Below, in pieces: positions 1 to 12,780 of a stretch of DNA of 64,000 nt. Where the stretch lies: the NCBI RefSeq assembly GCF_965638725.1, contig NC_134952.1:17053028-17117027 (forward strand), in the 5' to 3' direction. The number at the start of each line of letters is the position of its first letter. The stretch's first letter is position 1. Below the pieces are notes generated by a model that was given only the letters and a program-made list of their open reading frames with translations, was not told the origin of the DNA and did no database searches. Position numbers and translations under genes: made by a program. Origin of the DNA: Aptenodytes patagonicus. Taxonomy: Eukaryota; Chordata; Aves; Sphenisciformes; Spheniscidae.

Positions 1-716
1 AAGACATTCTTTCCTAGCTGCTGACCACTTTTTTTGAGGTTGTGTCTGGGCTTCTGTAAACCACATCTGATCTGAATTGATAAAATCAACAGTATTTTTT
101 TCAAGGAAGATGCAGCAATTATCTTTTCTACTTTTGCTTTAAGAAATCAAAGCAACTTAGACTTCCTTTCTAGTTTTCCTCTAATGCAGTCCTGGTCAGA
201 ATAGATGGACTTTCAAAAGTCTGTTTTTGACATCAGTGATAGCTCTGGTCTTTGTCTGTTCTCAGGATCCTTTCCATAAAGCTTAAAGCTGTTCTGTAAA
301 TAAATTAAGCTGTACCAATAAATATACATGTGTATATATACACAGTTGTATATATAATATAATAAGCATTGAATAGTTTTCTCCCTTCAATTATAGTTCA
401 TTAATATTAGTGGTTTTATTTGTATATTTGTTGAAATAAGGGGTGCATATATGTGTGTGGAGAGAGAAGAATAGATGGATCTACCCAGACTAAGAAAGTA
501 TATTGTGTAAACTCTTATGATTTTATTAGTGCCTGCTAATTTTGTGGGTTTTAGCACTGGTTCCAAGCACAGCAAAATGCTTCTAGCACTTGCTATGGAA
601 TAAACATTCATTTCAAGTACACTTTTCAAATATAGCGGCAAAATGGAAACAGGAACCAAGAAATTGTTCCAGGAAAAGGAAACTAGGAAAGGAAAACCAG
701 GGACTTCATGGTGTAG
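1..716. other. Intergenic, AT-rich
   Basis: I see no gene here. A short alternating purine-pyrimidine stretch (TATACATGTGTATATATACAC, about 322-360) is the only notable sequence. Confidence 0.5.
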
Positions 717-721
717 GAGAC

Positions 722-1848
722 TGTGCAGCGTCTGGCTGGGGTGGAATTAATTTTTTATGGTGCTGTGTTTTAAATTTGTGACTAGAACAGTGCTAATAAC
801 ACACCAATGTTTTAGTTATCGCTAAACAGCATCAAGGCCTTCTCTATTTCTCACTCTGACCCCTCTCCAGTGAGTAGGCTGGGGGTGGGCAAGAGATTGG
901 GAAGGGACACAGCCAGGACAGCTGACCCCAGCTGACCAAAGAGACCTAAGGGATATTCCATACCATATGACATTGCGTGCAACAATAAAACTGGGGGTAG
1001 TCTTTCTAGAGTAGCCGTTGCTTGGAGACTGGCTGGGCATCAGCCTGCTTGTGAGAGGTGTAGAGTGAATGTCTTTGCATCACTTGGTTGGTTCCCCCCC
1101 CGCCCCTTCCCTTCACTTATTAAGTTGTCTTTATCTTGACCCATATTTTTTTCTCACTCTCGTGGTTTAACCTCAGTTGGCAACTGAGCACCACCCAGCC
1201 ACTCGCTCACTCCCCCCTGGTGGGATGGGGGAGAGAATTGGAAGGGTAAAAGGGAGAAAACTCGTGGGTTGAGATAAAGATAGTTTAATAGGTAAAGAAA
1301 AAGCCGCACATGCAAGCAAAGCAAAACAAGGAATTCATTCACTCCTTCCCATGGGCAGGCAGGTGTTCAGCCATCTCCAGGAAAGCAGGGCTCCATCACG
1401 TGTAATGGCTACTTGGGAAGACAAACGCCATCACTCCAAATGTTCCCCCCCTTCCTCCTTCTTCCCCCAGCTTTATATGCTGAGCATGACGTCATATGGT
1501 GTGGAATGTCCCTTTGGCCAGTTTGGGTCAGCTGTCCTGGCTGTGCCCCCTCCCACCTTCTTGTGCACCTCCAGCCTTCTCAGTCGGTAGAGCATGGGAA
1601 GCTGAAAAGTCCTTGACTAGTGTAAGCACCACCTAGCAACAACTAAGACATCGGTGCGTTATCAACATTGTTCTCATACTAAATCCAAAACACAGCACTG
1701 TACCAGCTACTAGGAAGGAAATTAACTCTATCCCTGCTGAAACCAGGACACTCACTTTTGCTCTTCCAATTCTCTCCTCCATCCCACTGGGGAAGGGGAG
1801 TGAGTGGCTGGTGGGTATTTCATTGCTGCTTGCAGTCAACCCACCACA
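722..1848 (-). mobile_element. Older solo LTR (LTR-A), minus strand, interrupted by LTR-B
   Basis: Read on the minus strand the element starts TGTGGTGGG at 1848 and ends GCTGCACA at 722, with a perfect 5-bp duplication GAGAC on both sides (717-721 and 1849-1853). It shares the layout of LTR-B and LTR-C: a start rich in CCACTCACTC, then a GGGAGAGAATTGG-type segment, then a GTATGGAAT segment followed by GGTCAGCTGTCCTGGCTGTG. Removing LTR-B and one copy of its duplication leaves about 529 bp, close to LTR-C (556 bp). A 5-bp duplication is typical of ERVL-type elements. No internal retroviral region is attached, so it is a solo LTR. Substitutions relative to LTR-C suggest greater age. Confidence 0.5.
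1158..1750 (+). mobile_element. Solo LTR-B nested inside LTR-A
   Basis: The element spans 593 bp and is flanked by a perfect 5-bp duplication CTCAC (1153-1157 and 1751-1755) that belongs to the interrupted LTR-A. The first bases have mutated (TCTCGTGG where LTR-C has TGTCATGG). The end is AAACCAGGACA, identical to LTR-C. The last 250 bp are almost identical to LTR-C, but the middle (about 1285-1470) is unrelated to the AAT-rich middle of LTR-C. A TATA-like TTTATATG (near 1472) and a perfect palindrome TGACGTCA (1487-1494, the CRE consensus) sit in the promoter-like part. Confidence 0.5.
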
Positions 1849-1853
1849 GAGAC

Positions 1854-4800
1854 TTCAATCCTGCAAATACCTAACAGAAATTTTTATTTCAGTGGATTCC
1901 AGTTGGAAAGAAACCAACAGAGTTCGGTCTGTGTGCAGAATTTCCCCTTTGCTAAAAATACTGATGGCCAAGCTACACTGATACCGTTTTGGCTCCACGC
2001 CTCTAAACCACGACGGTTATCACAGCAAAGACAACAAGGAGGTACAGTCACAGTTGTGACAACTCCTTTGCTGATTTAGATTACTACATTTGACGAAGCT
2101 ATTTCAGCTATGTGGAAAAAGTGATCTTGGGCTAACACAAGCTATGCCTCTACAAGTCACGTCAGCCACCATAGCCCAACCTATGCACTGACAGGATTAG
2201 CCACAAAGTTTATCCTCCATAATCTTTGGGTTATCCTTGAAACATAGTATAAGCATCCTTTAAATGCACTTGGGCTGTAAGGTTCAAGAGCTCACATCTA
2301 GAAGGGGCTCTGAAAAGTCCTGCTGAAAGCTCAGCAAGTCAGAATAATGACTATAAAGGTCTGTGTTTCACAGCTACTGTGTGGGCTCGTAGCTCTCAGC
2401 ATTTTCACATCTGTCCTAAGTCTCTGAAGGCACAGAGAAAGGACGAAGGGAATGGACAAATCTTATGTGCCATTTTTATTTTACTGAGATCAGCATATTT
2501 GGGTATATAGTGAATAGAAGCCATTAACAAAGAAAAAGGTTTCTTGACCTATCTTTCCAAGTTCTAGTGCAACTTGTTATGGTTAGCAAAAGCTGAAAGG
2601 ACACACGTCCCTCAGCATTTATGACAGATTTGGCATTTTCTCAGTTAACCAAGAGAAGATATGATGTCTCTAACTATATTGTTCTTTCAAAACTTAGTGT
2701 TTTTTCTTGGATCATTTCTAACTCTACAGCTCCTCCATGTGGAGATCATTAACAAACAAGAAATTAATAATGCTAAACACTAGGTAATAATACTTTTTTT
2801 TATGGGTTTGCAGAAGACTAGCAGTATTCTAAATATTTAGGACATTTTTTAGAGGTATTCAACCCTGTTCAGCCAGAAACCCGTTTTCTGAAAACTGGTG
2901 AAAAGCAGTGCAGTAATTCCGTACATCAGAATGCCACTGCTAATGCTGCAGCGTTACAATTCCAATTCTAGTTTAAGTTACCCTTTTTCCTCTGTTATCA
3001 CATGAATTACACAAACTAACTTTTTATTCATGTTTAATTATATTTGTTCCTGTGTGCCCATATAGGAATCTCACATCTATGTCCTACTTCATGCTCTCAG
3101 GGAATTTGGGGATTTTCTCCTGTATGTTGGTAAAGAGGACCCAAATCCTAATTAACCAACCTGCTGGTTGGGAACAGGGCTGAAGGCTGGATCTAGTAAA
3201 GAACAGCCTTCCCATAACCGCTTCCCATGCTGCCTGTCCACAGCCATCAGAAACTGAGCCGTAAATTATTTAATGCAGTATTTAAAACAACTATTTAATA
3301 GATAGTAAATATTATCTGCGTGTTGATGATGACACAGTCCAAACGACTTCATTAAACACTAATAAGCATTAGGCTTGGGGCAAACTGAAAAGACAAGAAG
3401 AGAGAACCACCTGACACTCCGCAGGAATTTTAGAGCGTAGGCACTGGCACTCACCATCCCCTCGCACCCCTCCAGAAGAAACAAAGGTGATATGAAGAGA
3501 GACTGTACCTCCCCTGCCCCTTCTCACAGCTGAATTGGAAACAGCCAGTGTTCTCAAAGGTTGTTCAGACAGCTTTCAGTCATCACAAGGATATCTGATG
3601 TATGCCTGTAACTTAAAAAAATTTATCTGTTAACATTTTTGATTGAATGTTTGAGGTTGAATAGGAAATGGAAGAAAATATGGAAAGAAGAGAGACTTCA
3701 GGTGCTGCTAGATTTGGACTGCAAACCACCCTTTTAATAAATGTCCAATGGTCTGAACTCACATCCGCTACTGATTAGTACAAGAGCGCATCTCACACAT
3801 GGTAAAGCAGTCTTTCCTGATGCTTTTATGAAGTGTTTCCTTAAGCCAGGACTCAGAATAGGTAGGGACTGTTGTGGGATTCTTTCTGTTAGCTCTAGTG
3901 AGGTTTTGACCTCAGATCTTAAAATAAATGGAGCTAGCCAATTCCTTTTGAGAACAGTATTTTACATCTTTTTGAAGTATAGTTGAGCTCAGCAAAGAAA
4001 CCTTAGTCCTTCCTTGTTTCAGCATGACCAAAAGCCCAAAGCTGCTCTGAACTAGGATAAACGGCTGACTGAAGCGTTCTGCGTAACTATGGCCTACAGC
4101 ACAAAAGGGCTTGATGGCTGCCCCACCGCTATGGCAGGGAATGAGATGGGGTGCACCGGACAGGCTTCTTTCACTCCAGCATTAGGTTGAAATCAAGAAG
4201 AAAAATAATAACTTTTGGACAGTTTCTGCTCTGAAAGAACAAAAAGAGATTTTTGAAGCCAAACAAAATTTATGAAATGAGCTCACAAAATCATTTCAAA
4301 ATGGTAATTTATTTTAGGGGTGGCATAAAATAGAATGATTACAAAGGGCAAAAGCAACCTTTTTCATTGCTATCTTCTTGCCATGTAGACACTTGTAAAT
4401 TTTAGTTTTGGAATAATCAATGAAATCTTGGCATTCTCAAGGGCCCTTTCCTGTTAACCCATCAATACGTACTCTGTTCCTCCAGCTACCCCAGACCAGT
4501 TGCTTACTGTTTGTACAAAGCTTTTTTTTTAATATAAAAACACAGAGTAAGTTTTAAATATTACTTTTGTTCCTCTCCTTATCAGCTCTTTCTCCCTTCT
4601 CTGAATCATTATATTTAAGGTAGTGAACAGAAAGAACCAAAGAGTAGTGGTTTAATTAAGTATAAACATAACTAGACGAGAGGAACACTGTTGCATTCAG
4701 ACAGGAGATTTACATTAAACTATGTGCTGGCACACATAGGCAGGTCTGTATTCACCGGGCACACTATATATATTAATCTGCACATTGCAGCATGACAGAT

Positions 4801-7800
4801 TTACAGTTGGAGGAACTAATGAGATGCAGAAAAACCGATACGCAAGCAGATAAAATTGTAAGCAGCAAGACCTGAGAAAGAGATGGAGTTTGCAGTGCAG
4901 GATTTCATTATTGTATCTATATGCATAACCTACTGATTACAGCCACAGTAAAAGTGTGTAACATGCATGTTCAAGGTCCAAAGCTGGGGCATGTGAGGGA
5001 AGACTTTGTTCCCATGTGTGTACTCATCTAGTAGAATTACAAAAACGTGTGTTAAATTTTTGTTTCTGCTTAAATACACATCTAGTACTGTTTAACATAC
5101 TAGCTTCTGTTGAAACACCCGCTGTCAGAGGCCCCCTTACATGTCTCCGTTTCCTAACCTTTTAAAGGTGGATAATATTACTTGTCTATGTCAGAGACAT
5201 ACAAGAAAGTTACCTTTATATTTCTTTTTTTGTAAACATCCTGAAGTGTACAAATAGAAGGTAATATGGAAATAAAATATATTACAATTTTAAACAATTC
5301 CTACAACTGAGGAACTAACTTCTGAGTTCAGTATTCTGTTGTATTCAGTTTTCCTTTCCTTTCTACAGGCTGGCAAGCGATGCACTTACACAAAGCTGTT
5401 GTAGAAAGCACACTAGCAATTAAATTGTTATATGTCTCTTTAAATAGCAACAATTATTTTTGTTTTGAATAACTTTTAGATAACGCAGGAGAAAACAGAC
5501 ATGATGATGATGATGTGGAAAATTAATTACCTGAGGAATTCCTTTTCAGATGGATTTCTTCCTCTCTCTCAGATATTTACAACGTGCCTTTCTTCTCACA
5601 GATGCTGAAGGCACTCAGTTTTCTACACTGCTTTCTAGTCCTTGACAGTATATTTTCTTTGCTCATGTAAATTATGCTGAAGCTGCAAAGTAGTCATATA
5701 CTGTTCTTTACTATTCGAGTTCAACTAATACGTAGATGTTTAAAAAGGGCCATGATATACCCAGAAGAATAATTTGTCTGGTGGTAAGGATTTAAGGTAA
5801 TCTTTAATTTTGGATCCTGGGTTCTTTCCAAATCAGAAACACTTATGACACAATCCCCCACAAAAAAAAAAAAAAGATTAATAGTGAGAAAGAAAAAAAA
5901 GTTTGCCTGTTCCATCAAACCACTGTGATTGATCTATTGTACTTCAAATGAAGTATGTTACTGCCAAAGGACACTGCTGCTCCTGAGGTAAAATATGTAG
6001 TGTTCTAGAAGAAGTTTTATAGTTCCCTAAGCTGAAGGAAAACAGTGTTTCTGATTTCTTTCAGTTGTTGACTCGCCCTGAGCGAAGAAGATGTCCAGAC
6101 GCCATGTGATCAGTGTGAAGCAAAACCAAAGGCTATTGAATTGATTCCAACTATGTAGAAGATTTCAGGCCTGAGAAGACAGGGGAAGCAGATGACTGCA
6201 GATGATTACAGATGATGTTCCTTATTGGTGCTACTCAATGGCTCTTACCTCTTCTTGTCGGTATATTGTGAAAAATATCTCCTGTCATCCTGGCGTAGCT
6301 TACCTTCATGGCAGACGCAATGTGGATTTCTATGGACGGGTTTTAACAACGGGTCTTGGAACATCTTTCTGATGAGAGAAATGGGTCATGGGGGACAGCA
6401 GTATTTGAGGCAGGTCTTGGGGAAAGATAGAGATCTTGTCCTGACGAACCATGTCGCCACAGCCTGCTCTGGCATCCACCCTTGGGGCAAACCCACCACC
6501 CCATGGCCCAAGTTCACCAATGCGACTTGAAAGACATTGGTGTCTCTCCCGCTCTAGACTCCAGTCCCCAGCAGGGTCCTGCCAGCCACACCTCCCCTGA
6601 GCACCACTGTTCCCAGCCAGACCCTGCAGAACAGCTAAAATACCTACATCTGCCAGCAAACCACCCTCTTCAGCACCGCTCAGGGCCCCAGAGCAACAAC
6701 CCAACCCAAACACTGCAACACAGCCCCACAACACAACAGCACACGGTCCCCCAGGGCCTGCACAGCCTGCTCGCACCTGGGCCACGGGCAGCTCGCTCGG
6801 GAGATCACCCTCATGGAGGCCATGCAACTTTTTCCCCACGCAAAAACAGGTGCTGCTCAAACACTTGAGCTTCAGCTTCATTTGTGCCATCTGAGCCACC
6901 AAAGAGCCATGACGGTCTCAGGTAACGTTTTCTGTGCACAGATGCGGAAACCCCACTCCACGCTTCCCTTCTGTCACCTTCCCACACTGACCACATCTCC
7001 CGTGTGACTGCGAGTGCATCAGATAATCTTCCCCAGCTGCAAACATGAATTTGTGGCTTTCCACGTTAAATTTCTGGAGTGTAGAAGACAGGGCATCATC
7101 TCAGTACCTTGGTGACAGCACCCAGGTGGCCTGCGCCTGCCTTGAAGGGGGGGGTAAGAGGGGAGAACAGCGGGCAGCACTCCTGCCTGCCCGCCGGGCT
7201 GTTTTGGCAGAGGAAACAGTGAGGCCCCTCTGTCAGAGTTCAGAGCCTGAATTCTGCTCACTGTTTCCTTCAGCGGGAAGTTTCTAGCCCTCTTCAGTTC
7301 CTAGGCAAATTCTTAATTTTATTACAGCCGCGTTTGTGGGGAGGGCCCCCTCCCACACCACATTACGCTGGTAAGACAAATAAAAGGGCAACCAATTTCA
7401 CCATTTGCACATTAATTTTTACAGACAGCAGCAGTAGCGACAGAGTAATGCAGTTTTTTACATCTGCAGCCAGCAGACCTAAAAGGACACCTCTGTTTCC
7501 CCTCCTGACTACAATCATTGTAAGCCTGGAGGCAGTGGGAGCGTACCATGGGTTGGATGCGTATGGCGAGCAGCTGGTTATGCAAACAATTTTATAACCT
7601 GCTGAGGAGAGGGAGGCGGGGAGGGGAACATGATCTTCTGCTCCAAATCAGACATCAGCTTCGTTTTTTTCTTCCTCTGTACATACTGTAATATAGCTAC
7701 TCTGGAAATTCAGCACCTGGCCTCCTGCCTAATGTTTATGCAGTTAACTTTGTATACAAGATATGAAAGCGAACTAAAGAGATTCTCAGTAGGTCTGGTA

Positions 7801-8753
7801 TGATGTGTCCATGAGATAACACCAACATCTTGTCATCGTACTGACTACATCTCTTCCGCTTTGTTTTCTTATTCCTGTTTTTGTATATGTATCACATACC
7901 TTTTGTCATTGTAAAATGATCTGTGAAGTTTGATGAGAGCAATTCTCTTGTTTGTAAGGGGAAAAGCAGAGAGAGCCAAAAGAAATCCCCTGTGCTGCAT
8001 CTGACTCCTCTCCAGAGAAGAAAGCAGAGATTGGGTAAAATAACAGCAAGAGAAACAGAAAAAAGACATTGACAACCATAAAGCTCCTGAAGAAGCAGGA
8101 ATGGCAACGGGCAACTTTGGGAAATTTTAGTTTTTTCTTTGTCCTCTTATTTTTGTGGAAGATCTCTGTCCCTAAAATCCATGCCGTATCAACTACGACA
8201 CCTATTGAAAAATCAAGAATGCAAAACGTAAGACTGAAACCATGCAAGAACGACCAGACAACATACCTAAACAATTCTCTCAGAAAACACCAGAGTGCAC
8301 TACTGCATAGTTGAGATGATTTACAGGCAGACTAAGCAACGTTATTATTGAGGTGTGGATTTGGTCTACTTTAACACAAATAACCTACACAGCGCAAACG
8401 ATGATTTTCTTAGTTTCAGATACTTGGTTTTAAGGCAAACAGACCTGATGTTCAGTGTTCCTTAACACCTGAATTTCTTGTCGATTTTCTCTGCTGTCAA
8501 AACCAGGCTAAATAAAAATATGTACCAAAAGACAGAAGCACTGAAGTTATTCAAGACGATGCATTCGACTTGATGACCGGATCTGCCATCAGAACATACT
8601 TAAGAAAACTGCCTCTCTCGTTTGCTTTGATATAGTTAGAATGGCTGATCCAAGAGCATTTTTTGCACTTTAAGGAGACATGGATGCTAACAGAGGTGTT
8701 CATTATTAAATAACCAGAATGTTTAACCTTTCTTTTGTATTTCTATTGTAAAT
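1854..8753. other. Intergenic, no recognisable gene; GC-rich block at 6.1-7.6 kb
   Basis: Most of the stretch is AT-rich and featureless. From about 6060 to 7620 the base composition is clearly more GC-rich, with overlapping open frames on both strands (for example 6330-6902 minus, 6482-6868 plus). None resembles a known protein, and open frames on both strands at once are expected from a shortage of stop codons in GC-rich DNA. It may be a decayed repeat or a regulatory block. Confidence 0.5.
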
Positions 8754-9172
8754 CATAGAATCATTCAGGCCAGAAGGCAGCTTGGGAGGTTTGTAGTCCA
8801 AGCTCCTGCTCAAACCAGGGTCACGGTGAATTCAGACTCCATTGCTTAAACTTTGTCCAGTTGGCCTTGAAAAGCTCCACAGATGGAGATTCCAGAGCCA
8901 CTCTGGGGAACCTGCTCCGGTGTTTATCCTCCTTACAGTGAATGTTTTTCCTTCCACCAAGTCAGAACCTCACCCGTATCAACTTGTGACCATGATCTCC
9001 TTTTCTCCTATCACACAAGTCAGTGAAGAGCCTAACTCCGTGTTCTCTATAGCCTCCTCATATGTATTGGGGGGCGGCTATTAGGTCCCCCATAAAGCCT
9101 TCTCCAGGCTCCAGAACCGGACGTCTTGGTGGCTTTCCGTTAGACTCACTCCAGTCTTTCTTGGATCTTAAC
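8754..9172 (-). mobile_element. Old CR1 3' fragment
   Basis: The plus strand begins with AATCATAGAATCATTCAGGCC, the reverse of a CR1 3' terminus, and continues through antisense CR1 landmarks (CTCCACAGATGGAGATTCC, CTTCTCCAGGCTCCAGAAC). The reading frame is broken. The left edge is sharp; the right edge is approximate. Confidence 0.5.
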
Positions 9173-11540
9173 TATGTGTGTTAAATACACATCCTTTTAT
9201 ACACAGGTTCTCCAAACACATAATTTTGCTTTTCTTGGAGGCTTACCTTGTCAAAGTAGCGAATACTCATGATGCTTCTGTGGGAACCTAAATGTGAGGA
9301 TCTTGAGGCAGGTAGACTATCTCACATTGCACTGAATTAGCAGCAGAAGCAGTGGGCCTGGATATCAGGGGTCTCCCTGGTTGCAGGAATCCAGACAAAC
9401 ATTTTTGCCTGCTGTTCCTCTGTCAAGAAGATAAGGACAAATTCCACCTCCACTTGAGCGGATTTCCTGAGGTACTTACGTATATGGGGACTAACAGGTT
9501 AACCTAAAATGAACGAAACAGCAGGTTTCATTCATTCACGAGGTACTTGAAGATGCATTAAACTCACCACAAACACTTCTCAATTCATCCTTTCATTAAT
9601 GAATAGCACTTTCATACCAAGAAGGTAACTGAAATGTCACGACTATGTTTCTAGTGCTAAACACAATTAAATGGTAATGCAGCTGATACAATTACGGTGC
9701 TGTTACACTAAGGTGGGGTATTTCAGCTAACATCCAATTTTTAAACATTTGGAAAGCAAGATCATTATAGTTAACTGACTTGCTGAGGGTGTATAGTGTT
9801 GCCTAATGAAATGCAATCCAAGCCATGCATCACGTCGGTACCAAAATCTTCACCTTTTTGTAAAATTTAGTGCTTTAACTGTTTTGTGGATCCTGGATAT
9901 TTTATAAAAAACATTTCATGAAAGCAGGGCCTTTGGTGCAAGACTATTTGATTTCTAGTTTCCACTTCAACAGTGAAGTTTCAGGTGGTCGTTCCAGACA
10001 ACACAGTGCCAGTCACAGAGCCCTGTGCAGCAGAGCTCTGCTCTACTGAAACGAGACAAGAGTTCCCTAGGAAATAGTGGACTAGCAAGTATGTGTGACA
10101 TTTGTCCTCTACCAAGCAGAATCAATGATGGCCACATATTTTAGACTGTATCATCAAGGAGTTCTACAAAGTGCCAGACAACTTGCCTGCCTTCTGTGCT
10201 CAGTGCATATACATAGACGAGGGCATAAAGAGGAAAATTTTCTTTTAGTGAACTGATGAAACCACCTCTTTTCTCCTGCTATCAGTGTGGTGGGTGACTG
10301 ATTCTCCCAGACTTCTCTCAATGCAAGACATCGTCTCATTTTTGAGGTCGTTACTGTTGCGGTGGATACTACTGCAAAATATCCACTCTGCAGTGTGGAT
10401 TTTGCATCATACAAAAGAGGAGTTTTAAAATATTTAAAACACACACCTCAAGAAAACCCTCAGCCTCCCCTTAACATTTCCAAATAGTTCCCAAATATCA
10501 CTTTGATGTGTTTTGCATGTTTGCAAATCAATTAATTATATTCATTTCTATGACAGAAATAAGTGAATAGGTGTACTACTACATTTTTTACTCGCAGCAC
10601 AAGAGCCTGGCAAGGGTAATTGAAGTTACAAATTAAGATTAACCACATTAGATTTATGGCTGACAAAAATACAGACTTGCTTGAGCTTGCATTTTATCAG
10701 CATTCAAGCTCTGTTTCTGCCTTGCACATACAATCTTCTGCACTGATCCCATGTTAATTACTTGCTGTTCCTTTCCATATATTTCAAGAGGTTTGGGGAC
10801 AGAAAATTATGTCAAGCTTTTTTGGTACAAGGCACAAACTTTAGTGATTGGACAGTCACGATCTGGAATTATGAAGTGAGAATTACAAATCCGTGAGTAA
10901 AGCTGGAGAAGTACTTAAGCGTAACAACGCCTTGCAGAAACTGTTTAATGGCAAACATAGAGCACTACTAACTTCTGTGGTAAGAAGTTTTTCCAGTTAT
11001 ATCCCTGCTGGGAAGCTCACTTAGGAACAAAAGGGATCATTGTTAAAAAATAATCTGAATATAAATGTGTTGTAATCTCTGACAACAGGCTATTAGGTCT
11101 TGCTTTGTGTTTTTGATGAGATATACGCAAGTGCTCAGGTGCACAGATATGAGTTACCTTTCAGAATATTTACTGAACCCAAACATTAATATTACCACTA
11201 ACAGATCCTAATAACGCCGAACTCTGCAGATGCATCACAGATGAACACTTCTAATCTGCTATGTTTAGAAATGTATTCTTACATTACTCTTATTTCTCCA
11301 ATCTTTTTTTCCCTGCTGGCTGAAACTTGTCATTGTAATATAAATGTAATAACATTGAAAATATTAATATTAATGAAAACACGTTCACAGTGGGAAAGTG
11401 ACAACTCAGACCTGTAACTTCTCTTACACATTCTACCAAAAATCTTTTAAGAAACAAGTATCAAATACCATGACTTTATACAAGTAGCACCATTTAAAAT
11501 TTTAAGAAAGCACACTGAATATGTTTTCAAAAATCTTATT
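9173..11540. other. Intergenic, downstream of FGFBP2
   Basis: No gene or repeat recognised. FGFBP1, which lies next to FGFBP2 in mammals on this side, was looked for here and further left and was not found. Confidence 0.5.
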
Positions 11541-12780
11541 TTTATTGTTTGCACTAACTGTGGCATCATTTACAGCTTTCACCTCTAACAAATTGAAGCG
11601 AATCAGCACACACAAAAAACCTATTCGAGGTCAGCACTCAAAGTGGAACCTTGGTTACATAAATGCAGTACACCTTGGTGTGTAACAGACCTAGGAACAG
11701 TTAGTTCATCCTAACACTTTAAGTACAGTCACTCCAGTTTCATGCATTTCTCAGGGCTGTTAAAAAGTTTCATTTTAGGGGTGCAAAGAGAAAACAGCTA
11801 CAAGATTTATAGAGACGACTCATTTTTAAACCAAAATTCTTATGTCTAAATTATTAAACTACAGCAAGGACCCTTCTTCAGCTGTAAAAATTTTGTTCTG
11901 CAAAACAAAAAAGAAAAAAAAAATTAGTCACTTTGTTGTATTAAGCACAAGTAAGATCATTAGCAGCCTAAACACTTGCTGGCTCATGCTGCATATATTC
12001 CCATTTCTGTCAAAAGCATGCCAGGTTTAGTCACCAGCTCCTGGCTTTCTCCGTGAGCCGAAATGGAAGTAGGTATAAAATCAATCACTTCTGCGAAGGC
12101 TTTGCCTTTTTAAATCCTGGCTGAAAACCTCAGACTTACCAGACAAGCGCCTGTATGTGATCCCCTATCGCCCCTACAGAAACAGACCCGCAAACCAAGA
12201 CAGTCCATTTGGTTTTACTCATTTTTGCAAGTTGTTTATGAACTAATTTTTAAAATTAAAATGGTTAATTATTAACTAGCAGTTTTGATGAACAAGCTTT
12301 AACCTCTCAATTTCTGAATGTAGTTTTAAATTGTTCTAGCTGATGTATTTGTTATCAGATCTGATGCATTTGTTATTTATCTTACTGCACTGGCTTAAAT
12401 CCAGAAGTCAGCACAAGAGGGAAGGAATGACAGAAGGCAGAAAACAAGCCCAATTCGAACAGTTAGAACTGAAATACCATAGGATTAATAACAGATAGGA
12501 CAAACATCTCAGTACATACTAAAGGAGGCTGTCAGGGAGTCCTAAACTAGTAGCCATCACTGGGAGTTTAAGCTATCCAGCCCCTCAGAAGCCACAGTAC
12601 AGGCTTTGCCATGTTAGATTTTAGTGAGCGAGCCTAGAACCTCCCTGTCCACACCCCTGAGAGACCACCCCCCCCCACCCCCCCCCACCCCAAGATCAAA
12701 ATAAAGCAAAACTACAACAGCATTACTCTTAGGTATATTCTGCTGTGCTTCAAGATGGGAGTTTTACCTGAAGCAAATCT
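11541..12780 (-). other. FGFBP2: Possible FGFBP2 3' UTR ending at AATAAA
   Basis: Downstream of the FGFBP2 stop codon on the minus strand there is no coding signal. The first good polyadenylation hexamer I see is AATAAA, read on the minus strand at 11541-11546. The extent of the UTR is a guess. A guanine-rich tract (12665-12691) lies inside it. Confidence 0.5.
12665..12691 (-). other. G-rich tract, potential quadruplex, in FGFBP2 3' region
   Basis: On the minus strand this reads as runs of 4, 9, 9 and 2 guanines separated by single T bases. It fits the quadruplex pattern because the 9-base runs can each supply two stacks. It lies about 90 bases downstream of the FGFBP2 stop codon, so it would be G-rich in the transcript. 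Confidence 0.5.

Noticed and set aside
6330-6902. 190-codon open frame, minus strand
   Set aside because: GC-rich DNA with open frames on both strands; no domain, low-complexity composition, no family match.
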